Origin: Phocoena phocoena
Lineage: Eukaryota > Chordata > Mammalia > Artiodactyla > Phocoenidae
Assembly (NCBI RefSeq): GCF_963924675.1
Contig: NC_089222.1
Coordinates: 114,095,316-114,159,315, forward strand
Reading direction: 5' to 3'
Length of the DNA stretch: 64,000 nucleotides
Below, piece by piece: positions 25,673 to 36,585 of this stretch. The first letter of the stretch is position 1; every line of letters begins with the position of its first letter. Both the position numbers and the translations under genes were made by a program. The notes below the pieces were generated by a model, which was not told the origin of the DNA, made no database searches, and saw only the letters and a list, made by a program, of their open reading frames with translations.

Positions 25673-26154
25673 ATAGAAAGAAAGAAAAATGAATGAGTGA
25701 ATAAATGCATGAATGAATGCAAGAATGCCCATCAGATGCGCTAGGTTTGTTTTGCTTTGGGTATGATTTGTGACTATCTCAAGAGTCTCTGATTCAGAAA
25801 GGAAAACGGAGATTTGGCCTGTTAACAGAGCTAGTAACTGGTAGGTTGGGATTTCAGGGCGAGGTGTATGAGACGTTAAAGCCCACGCCTTTTGGTTTTG
25901 AAATGCTGAATGACTTCTCTTACAATCGCAAACTCCCGGGTAGCAAGGATGGTTTTTACATTTGTCCCCCTTCCTTAGTTACTTCCCCATTGTTAGCATT
26001 CTGATACTGAGAGTCAATGAAGTTGAAGGAGAGGCATTTGCTTACAAAAGATAAAAAGTCCCCATGGCCCACTCCTGCGCCCCTCGAGTTGGGTAGCCTT
26101 TCTACGGGAGACTCAACAACTACAGTTTAAAAGAAACTGATTTTCGTATTACAT

Positions 26155-26184
26155 ATAACTACGTAATAAATTCTACGTAGTTAT
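26155..26184. repeat. Perfect inverted repeat, 11-bp arms
   Basis: ATAACTACGTA and TACGTAGTTAT flank an 8-base loop (26166-26173), about 0.4 kb upstream of the CpG island. Confidence 0.9.
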
Positions 26185-26226
26185 TTCTCTACCTCCTGTC
26201 CTATAGGCTTGTTTGCCCACGTTTGA

Positions 26227-26248
26227 TTTTTTTTTTTTTTTTTTTTTT
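26227..26248 (+). repeat. Poly-T run upstream of the CpG island
   Basis: 22 consecutive T, with no recognisable SINE body attached on either side. Confidence 0.9.
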
Positions 26249-26591
26249 AATGGGAATAGGGAAGGGTGAAGACAGAGTTATTTGAGAGTTTATTTCAACT
26301 CCTGTAAGCGGTAGGGAAGAGGTTAAGCTGGACCAGGAGGGTTTTTGAAGTCTTTGGCTGGGAGGTTCCATTTGGAGAAAGGTGCAGGGGAGCCAGGGGT
26401 GTCGAGAGAAACAAGGCAAGTTCCAATTCGCTCGGCTTTGTGATCCTGAACAGTTTGATTCTCACCTGAGGGCGTAGTCGGGCACCCTGGCTTATGGATG
26501 GAAATATTAACGAGCAGAACTTGCCAGACCGGCGTCTGGAGAGTGTAGAGTGAAGCGTGGAAAGGACTGCGCGGCCCCTTTAAGTATTCTC

Positions 26592-26640
26592 GGGCTGGGA
26601 AAGAGAGGGAGGAAACCGGGAGCCGCGGGGACTGTGGGGG
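26592..26640 (+). promoter_or_regulatory. Possible G-quadruplex-forming run
   Basis: Six runs of three or more G occur in 49 bases (starting 26592, 26597, 26607, 26618, 26627, 26636) with loops of 2 to 8 bases, at the 5' edge of the CpG island. One loop slightly exceeds the usual seven-base limit. Confidence 0.4.
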
Positions 26641-26899
26641 AAACCCGCAAGCAATCGAGCCAGAGAAGAGGCAGCGTGAGAGTAGAAACTTCAGACGCCG
26701 CTGATCCCAGCGGAGTTCGGGTGAGCCGCGGCTGCCGTCGCTCCCACCCGCAGCGGCATCCTCCTGGCCCCTCTCCGCCACCCCGGGGAGGTCGGGTGCC
26801 TCTCTGCAGCTACCACGAGCCAGGGCTGCGGGCAGCCACCGCCTGGAAGTTTAGGCTCCAGCGTTCCAGCCGCGGAGAGTTCGGGGTGCCTTGCGCGCA

Positions 26900-26908
26900 C
26901 GCCCCCGC
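26900..26908 (-). promoter_or_regulatory. EGR1/WT1-type site in the CpG island
   Basis: The + strand reads CGCCCCCGC, the exact reverse complement of GCGGGGGCG, the EGR-family core. Such matches are common in CpG islands, so function is unproven. Confidence 0.45.
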
Positions 26909-27329
26909 GGGCGAGGGGCCGGAGGGATGGTGAGCGCCGCGCTGGGCTGGGGGCGCCCGGGAGGCTTGAGTGTGTCCGCGGAGCTGCTGCCTTCTTCAGT
27001 ACCCTCCGCATCCCCCAAGTGATGGGAACAAGGGCCCGCCCAGGGAACCGCTGTCGCCGCACCGCCCCCTTGCTCGCCCCCAGCGCGCGGAGTCACCCAG
27101 GCACACCCCCGGCACCCTGTGCCCGTCCTCCCGAGCTGCTGCCACTGCCTTGGCTGCCTTTGCCGCCGGCGCGGGTGGCCAGCTGTTGACTGGGCTCGCC
27201 TATAGACGGAGAAGCACTTTTCGGCCCTCCCTAATCCGTTCTCACACGCCAACTTTGCCGCCGCCGCGCCGGCCCTCGCCGCGGGAGCACGCCGGGAGGC
27301 TCGGCAAGATTGTGGAGGCAGGAAACCGC

Positions 27330-27635
27330 ACAACTGCTCTTCTGCTTCGGCTCTTTGTTGTTCGCTTTGGATGGTCCTTGGAAGTGGCCAAGCCTCCTCG
27401 GAAACCCTGGCGCCAGAGAAGGCAAACCTTGGAATTCTTAGTCTGCAGAGGGCTCAGAGATACTGACAAGCGTCCGGAGAGGTGGACAAGTAATTGCCCT
27501 AAAAACTCCTGGCGGATTGACCCACGTTGCTTATATTAAGCCTTTGTGTGTAGTGTGTGGCTTCATAAATTTGGAGACCCCATTTCTACTCTCTCCTCTT
27601 GGCATGAGACTGTATGCAGGATCCACCCGAGGACA
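27330..27635 (+). other. ROBO1: Probable 5'UTR of the ROBO1/DUTT1 first exon
   Basis: This is the sequence between the CpG island and the ATG. It shows no acceptor-like boundary that would require an upstream splice, so I infer one continuous first exon. The true transcription start is unknown and may lie further up inside the island. It contains upstream ATGs at 27371 (31-codon frame), 27604 and 27614, so translation of the signal-peptide exon may be regulated. Confidence 0.5.
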
Positions 27636-27639
27636 ATGA
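27604..27639 (+). promoter_or_regulatory. Upstream ORF overlapping the main start codon (ATGA)
   Basis: The ATG at 27604 (G at -3, A at +4) opens an 11-codon frame. Its TGA (27637-27639) overlaps the ROBO1 ATG (27636-27638) in an ATGA arrangement. Such an overlap can allow termination-reinitiation or can repress the main frame. The layout is read directly; the regulatory role is inferred. Confidence 0.6.
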
Positions 27640-27690
27640 TCGCGGAGCCTGCTCACTTTTACCTCTTTGGATTAATATGTCTCTGTTCAG
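27636..27690 (+). CDS. ROBO1: ROBO1 isoform b (DUTT1) first coding exon, signal peptide
   Basis: The ATG at 27636 opens a frame reading MIAEPAHFYLFGLICLCS plus the first base of a Gly codon. This is the N-terminus I recognise for the short ROBO1 isoform (DUTT1); ROBO2 and long ROBO1 begin differently. ROBO1 is a single-pass membrane receptor for SLIT ligands in axon guidance and cell migration; its Ig and fibronectin domains lie in exons outside this window. The 18 residues form a signal peptide with hydrophobic core FYLFGLICLC and small residues at the expected cleavage point. The exon ends CAG|GTAACC, a good donor, in phase 1, which suits the G of the next GSRL segment. The start has A at -3 (adequate Kozak). 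The in-frame codons upstream back to a TAA at 27537 contain no ATG, so 27636 is the start. Intronic bases after 27690 stay open for a while but look non-coding. Identity is from memory of the family and was not searched. Confidence 0.9.
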
Positions 27691-27696
27691 GTAACC
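27688..27696 (+). other. ROBO1: Splice donor of ROBO1 exon 1
   Basis: CAG|GTAACC matches the mammalian 5' splice-site consensus at the exon end and at +1 to +4, with weaker +5/+6. It falls exactly where the recognised signal-peptide coding sequence stops. Confidence 0.85.
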
Positions 27697-28589
27697 CCGC
27701 GTCTTCCTCCTTCACCCTCCATTCCCCTTGCACGCCCCCTCTCCACTTTTCAAAATCAACCCCGAACTGCATTTTGGTGACCTCTCCCTTCTAAGGCCGG
27801 AGGGGCCCGACCCCTGGCAGGAGTTTTAGACGAAAAGGTTCTTAGTTCCTACTTTGTGTTGTCCCCTTTCCCTCATCTCCCAAGACCTTCCAAGCCTCTT
27901 CGCAGACCTAGGCCTTTTGCCAAGTTCGAGGCACGCCCAGATCATTCTGGGCAAACGCACGTCGGAGCGCAAGGGTGGGAGAGTCAGCGGTTGGCGGTGA
28001 GCTTGGGCCATGAGGATGAGCCAAAGTGAGTTTCAGCCCTCGGCTGCTTCCCGCGGGAAGGGAGGTGTGCGCCCGGGGAGCTGGAGCTCAGAAACCCGCC
28101 AGGATTGCTGAACCTGGTCCTCCAATTCGCCCCTCCTCTTTCGAGCAAAGGGGTTATTAATAGTTTTATATAACCAAGGTCTGTAATTAAATTCGATTCT
28201 GAAGAAACTTCAGGAAATAACTCCTTACCGTAGGATATAAAGTATCCCCGCTGCCTGGGTGAGTTTAGAAGGAAAACAAGAGGTTGCAAGCATCTGAAAG
28301 GGAACACTTAGTTGCCTGGGAGTTTTCATTGGCAAGGGAAAACAGAAGGCTGAATTTAGGATTTTGGGGATTCATTAAATAGTACCAGAACTCTTCCCAT
28401 GAGCTGTTGGAAGGATACTGCAGTGGGATACGTCTGACCTAAGAGTGTACACTGCATCTACACTTCCAAATAGTTTTCTTACCCTCCCGAAGAAACTTTT
28501 ACTATGAGGGAACAGAGTCACGGCTCAACTTTTCTTTCTTTCCTTTTGGTAGATTCTGGTTTCAATCAAGGATCCGATTTCAGGCCTTA

Positions 28590-28590
<1 letters not shown>

Positions 28591-28621
<31 letters not shown>

Positions 28622-28640
28622 ACACACACACACACACACA
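28591..28640 (+). repeat. (CA)n microsatellite in ROBO1 intron 1
   Basis: 50 bases of CA with two CG substitutions, 0.9 kb after exon 1. Alternating purine/pyrimidine, so Z-DNA prone and probably length-variable. Confidence 0.95.
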
Positions 28641-31600
28641 GTGTACCTCAGGGAATTTTTTATAGTCCTGTACTGAGCTTCAAGTTGCATCAGAGCCTGT
28701 ACGTTAGAGTCACTCAATTTCCATGATTATGAAACAGTTTTGAAAGGTTGGTTTGAGCTTTTTGTGGTCCAGGGCTATGATTAATATTTTGACCAAGGAT
28801 TTTACTTAAGGAAATATGTAAAAGAAAAACACATCAGCTAAATGATGGCAAATAAATCCCTAAAATAATCCCTAAAATATGCTTTCTGACTAAAAGGAAC
28901 CCTTGCAACGGAACTAAATGAGAAATTTATTAAATTGTTATTCCTTTGAAGAAAACAGAAAGCTGAAGTTTTCATTCCTGTCACAGTGGAAGGATGACTA
29001 GATTAAACAGACTCTTTGGGGCCGGCCACCTCTTCTTTCTTCCAGCTTCCCCTCTCTCGTGTATTTTTTTCTTAGTTTTCATATCTGAGGGATTGAATGG
29101 TTTCCCACCCCCATACCAGCCAAGGATGCAAATCAGAAACATTCAGATCTGATCTCTCTATTTGTCTCTCTTCGCCAAGTCTCCCCCTAGTTTAATTTTA
29201 CAGCTTCAGATACCTTTGAGATTTTTGTTGATTCACCTTCTCGGTTAAAGTTTATTCACGTGTGTAAAGTGAAGTGTCAGTGTGATAAATGACTGGAGGA
29301 GCAGATTACTGAAGATAGGGGGATTAATGGTCATTAGTCACTGTTTGAGCTGAGTTTGTATATGTTGGGACATTTTATCATGGCAGTAGATTAAAGATAG
29401 GGTCACAGTAATAGGATGTCACTGAAAGCTAGTCGTGTCAGCGTGCAAATTCTGTCTTCACTTGGAGAAATGTTGGAGCGTGTACTGCCCTTTAGATTTA
29501 ATAATTTGATTAGTACTTAGTACCTGAGATTTGTAATTTAAATAGATAGAAGGCATTTATAACCTTAGAGCTGAAATGATTTCTGGCTTTGTTTTTCTAA
29601 TTTAATTTTCCACCGAAGCTGCTGGTGATTTTAATAAACCTCAGTTTTTCCGATAGGTGTGGTTATCCACTTTGTTGGTGGGGTCAGAGTTGTCCTTGTG
29701 AGATGCTCTCTCATATTTAACCTGAAGCTGTTTATCAGTCTTCTGCTGACTTTCACTCCAGCTGTGAATCTGAACTTGGGGAGGCCAGATTACTGGGCTG
29801 CTGGGGAGGGTTCACGACTGTGTGCTATTCTAAAGCCACACTTTGACTTGAATAAAAACTTCACAAAACTCAGATAAGTAAGTAGAGTTGGGCATGCTCA
29901 AGACACCTGGGCAGGGAATGAATGAAGTTCTTGAAAGGTTGTGTTTCATATCTTGCCTCAAGCCTAAGATCACAGTCTATCACTTGTTAATGGAGTGTAT
30001 TTAAGAGAAATGTGGTGAGTTTAAATAAATCAAAGTGTACTGAGGAGGGTAAGGTACCTTCAACAAGATTTAACCTGTAAAAACATCTATTGGTTGTCAG
30101 TTCTTTTTTCTTTTCCTTTTTTTTTTTTTTTAAAAAAACCTGGCTGCCAACTTAACAAAGTCCTATAGTTTTCTTCATACAGATTATAAACTTCACGTTG
30201 ATGTGTTGATGTCATACTTAACATCAAAATATGTGTTTGTTTTTTGTAGTCTTTTATTTATTAGCCTAATGCTACAATATATAACTTTTTATTCTAGGAA
30301 ACTAAGATTTTGGAAAAAATAGGTATTTCTTTAGAAATTCTTTTTCATGGTAAATTTCTTTAGTGTTTGTATACCTGAGTTCTTTTCTGTGGAGAGCTAG
30401 ACTTTTGGTGAGGGGAGCAGATGGGATAGCCCTGGAAAAAAAAAATCTGTGTGATCTCTCAGGAACTGATTCTAAACATTCTTTCTTTATGGACTTCCTC
30501 TCCTCAACTCCATTTGATCAAAACTGCTTTTAAGTGAAAAAGTGATTGAATTTCAGTTCAGACTTAGGATGAGATCTGAACTTCATATGAAGTAGAAATT
30601 CACTAGTGCTGTCTTCCTTTCCTCCTTTTTTTTGGGAGGGAGGAGTCTTTTTCTCTTGGGGGGAGGGAAATTTTTTAGATAAGTTTCACTATGTGAGCCA
30701 CTTATCTTGCTCTGTGGTCTCTGTAACTGGAAAGATTCTTTGGTAATTCCAATAATTTCTTATTCATTTCTTTATAAACTTATTGGCTTTTAAATACACT
30801 TATCTGAATACTGTGACATCTTTTAAAGGCATCCTATTTCTTGATAATGGGGCCTCTAATACATAAGATATTTACAGTTAAAATGTCTCAGAACAATAAA
30901 TTTACCTGAAATTTTCCCTTAGTCTTCCCTATGACAAATGAAATACTCTTGTGTGAATAAAGTGATACAAAATGCTAAATTTCAAACCTATAATCACAGT
31001 TGTTTGTTTATTTATTTATTTTATGTTGAGTAGGTATCTGTAATTTAAAATACTGGGCAAGAGGAATAAGATTGGGAGGAAGCTTAGAATAACAGCTTGC
31101 CAATGAAGATCATAAATAGTTGAGTATGTATCATCTTCTGTGTTAATAAGAGATGTTAAGGTAATGCTCATTTTAAGTTCTGGCCTTTAGAAAAATGTTT
31201 AATTCTAAAAACAAAAGTATAACTGCCTTGCATGCTTGATTTCTTATAGAAAAATATAAGGAAATCAAAATTGTTACTCAATTAAAAATTAGGCCTAAGG
31301 TAATCTGTAGAGTATATTAAGAAATTCGGTAATAAGAAAGGAAAAAAAAAAAAGTGGAACCAGAAGCAGAGGGCTAGAGAAGTACAGTAGAAGAAACAGA
31401 TCCATAATTAAGCTGGTTTTAAACTATAGGAGGAGGGAGAGTGGCAGTAGACAGAGCCAATCTTAGTGTACCCTCTGACCACACATAGCACAAAGAGCAA
31501 ATCTGAAAAGTGGGCTCTTGAAAAATTGATGTCAGTGTGTATGCTCTATGTTTAACAACTATATAAAGAACTAGACAATTTTTAAAGCAAAGGAGTGGTT

Positions 31601-31854
31601 TGAAACATGGAGTAGTTTGAAAACAAAGGAGTAGTTGGAATCTTTAATGAATTCATAAAATAGTTTTTTTTTAAGCTATATTTAAGAAGACTTTAGAATG
31701 TTGACTTCCTCAATTTATACAGAGGAGTGGAAAGCTAAGTAGTTACCTCCTGTATCATAATGTTTTTGCTTAGAGGAGACCAGCAAGTGAGAGAAGGAAA
31801 TAATAAAAAAAATGAGATCAAGTTCAAATTCTGGGGCACCGTAAGAAACTTTAT
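28641..31854. other. Repeat-poor proximal intron
   Basis: No SINE or LINE recognised over 3.2 kb directly downstream of exon 1, only short T and A runs. A plausible place for intronic enhancers. Confidence 0.5.
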
Positions 31855-32090
31855 GATGATGACTACTGCTAGTGCTATGAAGATATGACTGTCATTTGTG
31901 GACCGGTCACCATTATCTTATTTAATGCTTATAAGAGCCCTATGACATAGGTGCTATTCTTACGAAAATTTTACTTTATCTGTATTTTATCGCTGTGGAA
32001 ACTACATCATAGAGAGGTTAGGAGATGTGGATGAGCAGGGATTTGAACCATGCTGATTCCAAAACCCTTAACCACTCTGCACTTTCCTAG
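31855..32090 (-). mobile_element. MIR SINE, reverse
   Basis: TTATTTAATGCTTATAAGAGCCC, CTGTGGAAACTACATCATAGAG and GGATTTGAACC fit reverse MIR. Confidence 0.65.
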
Positions 32091-33826
32091 TTGAAAGAGA
32101 GAAATGAAGGTTTAAAATAAGAAAGATTATGGTTCAATCAATCATTTTTTTTTTTTAAATTTTAAAACATGTCCCCCAAATTCACCCAAACAAGACTGTG
32201 GTTTGAACTCTTGAGAATTTGGAAGGGAGGCATTTTTTATCCTGCCATTAAGTAAATGATCTTTAAATTTTTAGATCACCAAGCAAGATGATCGGTTCTT
32301 TACATTCAACCAGCTCACATCCAGCCTTTATCATGTCTGTATTTCCTGGCATGCTTAAAAAAAGACACCGAACAGAAGTCAAAACAATGACTGCTGGTGA
32401 TGTAGAAATACACGGATTCCAAGTTGTATTTTGAAAAATGAATGCCGTCCTCATTCATGCACACTTGAGGAAAGATTTTGCTCTGAGTCCCAAGGCAAAT
32501 AATTGGTGCTTATCAGGGAAGAGCCTGCCTGTGGAGAAACAATCATTTCCCCTGGGGTTGCACCTTCCCCTCTGGGTTGGGCATGGGCTGGTGGTCATTT
32601 AGTAGTAGATGAGCCTTCTGCTTGACTGCTATCCACAGATGACTCACTTCATGGTTACTGATCATGGAAGGGTGTTGAGTGTTAATACCTGGTTGATCAG
32701 CTGGTTGGAAACTGCTTATGCATAGCCAATAAAGTTGCCATCCTGTGGAGATCAAAGGCCATCTCCTTTCCCTACAATTCCGGATTAGCATGGTTTCCTT
32801 TTCCCCTTGTCCCTCTACCTTCAGCACTTTCCTTCAATCTTGCTGTTGAGGAAAAGGAAGAAAAAAAGATTATCTGTAGTGTACAGGGAGATAGCTTTGA
32901 TCTCCACTTCCTTGCTTCCCTCTCTTTTGCTCTTTAGCCAACCAAAAGGCTATTTCTAATGCTGGAAGGTGTCATGTTGCTTGCTTCATGGGAGAGCTCA
33001 GTCTCATTTCCTGTAAGCCAAAACAGACTGCTACAAATTCCCTTACTTCTGTGATTTTACTTGGCTTCCAAATGTCTTACGACAATGTTGTTCCACACAT
33101 AAACCAATATTTTGAACAGCATGACTGTGCATATCTTTCTGACTTCATTCAATGGGAGAAGTACCTCTGCCGTGTTCAGAGCTGTCCGTGGCTTACAGCC
33201 GGAAAAGAATATCTGTTTATTTTATTTAATTAATTTATTTTCTGATTGGAAGGAGAGTGTATAGAAGGTAAACAATGGTAGAAAAGGTTCTTAGATTGTG
33301 AGTTTGATGCTGAATGGTCTACAGGCTTAATGCCTGTCACCTAGTTTGACACTTAAATGAAGCATTAAAAGCACCACCAGTGGATACAAGCAAATGTATA
33401 CAGAGCAGTGTGGTTCTGCCTTAAGTGGGAATATATTCTTTTTGTGTCAAGCGAGTGATTTATATGTAGCATATAGGAAGTAGTAGGCTTCAATTCCTAA
33501 TAATACCGTGTATCTCAGGGATCTGTTTTTTCAATCATGTTAGTTTTCCTTACTAGAAAACACATTTTTAAAGCACTTCTGGCAAGTAGTAGCTCATGGT
33601 CACACTTTCTCAAAATGCTCTTGATTGGATTTCAGAAAGTATCAAGTTCAAAGTATGGGTCATCTATGCGTATGTTCAGCTTATGTGTACATGCCCCGAG
33701 AACCAGGGACAGCTTATCCACAGTCAGCCATGGAACGAGCATGGAGCCTTTGGAACTTTCTCCCAAAGTTATTTGCAAGAGGTTCTGCTTGACAATGTCA
33801 GAGACCGAATCTGTATCCCTGACACT
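32091..33826. other. Unique intronic DNA
   Basis: No repeat or exon recognised. Reverse frames at 32543-32827 and others show no family features. Confidence 0.5.
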
Positions 33827-33843
33827 CTGTAGGTTTTTCTTTT

Positions 33844-34191
33844 CTTTTTTTTAAAATTTATTATTTTTGGCTGCATTGAGTCTTCGTTGCTGCGCGCGGG
33901 CTTTTCTCTAGTTGCGGCGAGCAGGGGCTACTCTTCTTCGTTGCGGTGCGCGGGCTTCTCATTGCGGTGGCTTCTCTTGTTGCGGAACGCTGGCTCTAGG
34001 TGCGCGGGCTTCAGTAGTTGCAGCACGTGGGCTCAGTAGTTGTGGCTCGCAGGCTGTAGAGTGCAGGCTGAGTAGTTGTGGCTCATGGGCTTAGTTGCTC
34101 TGCAGCATGTGGGATCTTCCTGGACCAGTGCTTGAATCCGCGTCGCCTGCTTGGCAGGCAGATTCTTAACCACTGCGCCACCAGGAAAGCC
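33844..34191 (-). mobile_element. Older, long-form CHR SINE, reverse
   Basis: Extended body with repeated GGGCTTCTC/GTAGTTGTGGC-type units, ending in the tRNA-like head (CACTGCGCCACCAGG). Duplications 33827-33843 and 34192-34208 match at 15 of 17 bases, showing an older insertion than the short copies. Confidence 0.88.
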
Positions 34192-34208
34192 CTGTAGATT
34201 CTTCTTTT

Positions 34209-35621
34209 AATGTGAGGAAAGTTCTCTTAGGAGTAATAAAATCGTTACATGTGACCATTTAGTACTTTAAAAATCATTTCAGGTATATGTTATTTCTTGA
34301 TATAACTTAAAATTTCAATGAACATAACAAGAGGTGTGCTTATATGACAGTCAAGTTCCTTGTAGCATGTGATGTATGGTCATAATTTATGCACCATCAT
34401 GGAAAAAAATATCAACTCTGTAAACTCATTCATGGATGTTAGCAGAAGAGGAAACAGAGGCCAGATTTTAGTTTCTCTCCACTCATGTGACGGAGGCCCT
34501 TTTCTGTCATTAGCAATCCCAGGTAGAGTTTGAAAGGAAAATGGGGCAAAAGAATAAGTGAATCAGGCTACATTTGTCTGTTCCAAGATCATTTGGCATC
34601 AGATGGTGCTAATGAGGTGCCATCTCAAAATTTAATCTCCAAACTTCAGTAACATGCATACTCTGTTATATTTTCTGTTTTAGCATGTGGTTGTTTTCTT
34701 CCACTAACAATGTACTAACTTTTAGTTTGGCTGGAAGTATCTGCCTGCAATTCCTTTCCTATATAAAGGAAATATAAAATGTATACTTTGCAGTTTCACT
34801 GACCTAAAGCTGATTTTGTTTACTCAGGCTTGATTTAAAAGGCAGTCTTTTATTACTTGGAAACTTCCCTAATGGTGCTTGTTCATATATCAAAGTGAGT
34901 TAAAACACATTTGTAAGTGTTAACTACACACCTCTGGGTAACTTTAAACTACTTTAGTTGCCTGGTTTGGGAAGTAATTTCAGTGTCTCCAGACCATTCA
35001 ATTAGCAAGCTGTCTGAATAAAGTAAACTGGCTTGTACAGGCTGTGGGAGATAGACTCATCTGTTTTTCTCCCTTATATTTGAAGAGAAGTAAAAATTTC
35101 CTTACCAATCTGGTATTAAGTTTGGAACTGGAATTTGCTTCAATTAATGAACTTAGTAGTTCATTAATTGCCAAAACCTAAACATGTAGAAGAAAAAGAG
35201 GAGATGGGCAGAAGCTTTACTTGGATACTGCATGGAGATGAGGGAGCATTTAACTGACAAGATTGTTGCTATTCATCAGTTAATAATTAGGATTCGGTAG
35301 ACGCATCATAAGGGCAGCTTTTTTTTAGATTCAGTATGGTCAGAGAGGAAACAAAATTCATTGCATTATTTGGTCTTTTCTCCTGTTAGGGGTCATTCCA
35401 ATCCAGGAGCTCGTCCTTTCCTAGGACCCCATATTCAAAACTACCCTTTCACCATTTTGCATTTGATACATTGAACATAATGCTTTAATAACCACACATG
35501 ATTACTAAATATGTGTATATATGTATATATATAGCCTGATGATGAAAAAAACGAGTAATTAAATGATGAGTTATGGATCCAGTTATGTGTATTGAACCTA
35601 AAGGACTAGGAATCAATAATA
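34209..35621. other. Unique intronic DNA with a perfect hairpin
   Basis: Nothing recognised apart from the inverted repeat at 35141-35170. Confidence 0.5.
35141..35170. repeat. Perfect inverted repeat, 13-bp arms
   Basis: CAATTAATGAACT and AGTTCATTAATTG flank the 4-base loop TAGT. Each arm holds TAAT/ATTA homeodomain cores. Confidence 0.92.
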
Positions 35622-35880
35622 TAATATCTCTAATAATAATTATTATAAAGTCTAAAATGTATAAAGTTATGTGCTGGCACAGTGCTCATACACCTTATCT
35701 TATTTAATACCACATTAAGAATGAATGCATTGCTGTTATCCCTGTTTATCAATATGGAAAATGAGGCTCAGAAAATTTACGTTCCTTGACTGTGGTCAGT
35801 CAGCTAGTGTGGTAGAATCAGCCTGTCTGATTGCAGAATTTGGCTCGTCACCATTATACCCACTGCACTGTTTCCTTATA
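35622..35880 (-). mobile_element. MIR SINE, reverse
   Basis: GGCACAGTGCTCATACACC, AATATGGAAAATGAGGCTCAG and the final CACTGCACTG fit reverse MIR. Confidence 0.65.
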
Positions 35881-36544
35881 GGAAAATCATTGTAGATGAA
35901 ACAGTATAAAATGTGTAGATAACAAGGCTAAGATGCTTCTTTGTGAGGGAACTAACTTGTGCTGCCCAGCTGTTTTAGTTGCCTTTTAGATGATAGATTT
36001 TTCTGGTATATCTGATTGTCTGTTCCCCTCTTTTGCTTGATAACCCTGATATTATACACCATAGAACACAGAAATCTCAATTCAGCCCGTAATATGATCT
36101 AGTGGAATTCAGTGCTGTTCAGTTTGTGGAGTAAATCTGACACAGGAGCGAAGTAAGTTTTATGAGAGCTCATTTGGGTAACTGAATAGAAATGTCTTCA
36201 TAGAGAAAATACTATTACTGGCATCTAATTTCGCTAAGAAACTGGTGCTGAATTTTTGTTTTTTTGAGTCTGAAGTAGACAGTGAACATAGTGATACGAT
36301 GTTATGGATAATAAAAGTATATTAGGCAACAGCTTGGTTAGAATCTGTTACTACTATTCCTTTAAAGGTGTATCCTTCTCAGATGGCAAGTTTTCTAGAA
36401 AACAAAGAATGTAACATTGGTGAACATGATCCCTGACAACTGCCAGAATCTGTAGTAACTATTAAAAACAGTACTGTAATCAACCCTCTCTCAGAAGTAA
36501 TATAGTTGTTTTTTTAAATGTTACTCTTTTGTTCTTCTTACTCT

Positions 36545-36545
36545 T

Positions 36546-36584
<39 letters not shown>
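36545..36584 (+). repeat. (TTTA)n microsatellite
   Basis: Ten uninterrupted tetranucleotide units formed from the tail of the adjoining CHR SINE. Confidence 0.93.

Positions 36585-36585
<1 letters not shown>

Larger units (their letters stand above)
24236..26154. other. Non-coding DNA leading to the promoter
   Basis: Contains the 3'-shortened SINE (25203-25373) and a MIR scrap. From 25673 to the CpG island there is no young repeat. Confidence 0.5.
26540..27330 (+). promoter_or_regulatory. ROBO1: CpG island promoter of the ROBO1/DUTT1 isoform
   Basis: CpG dinucleotides and GC content rise sharply here against CpG-poor flanks. GC boxes (GCCCGCCC near 27035, CCGCCCCC near 27062) and an exact EGR1/WT1-type core CGCCCCCGC (26900-26908) are visible. 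I see no TATA box or clear CCAAT box at a sensible distance, fitting a TATA-less, dispersed-start developmental promoter. The island sits 0.3-1.1 kb upstream of the ROBO1 ATG, so it is the obvious promoter of that exon. Boundaries are by eye. Long open frames inside it, on both strands, are the usual by-product of high GC. Confidence 0.85.

Noticed and set aside
26323..26781. 152-codon reverse frame suggesting a divergent gene at the CpG island
   Set aside because: No family features. A bidirectional transcript is possible but the frame alone does not support a protein.
26970..27539. 189-codon open frame across the CpG island on the + strand
   Set aside because: Composition is Arg/Pro/Ala-rich as expected from GC-rich DNA, it shows no family features, and overlapping long frames exist on both strands. 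It is promoter/5'UTR sequence.
27546..27635. In-frame extension upstream of the ROBO1 ATG starting at a GTG
   Set aside because: It contains no ATG, is closed by TAA at 27537, and the signal peptide needs its N-terminus at 27636.
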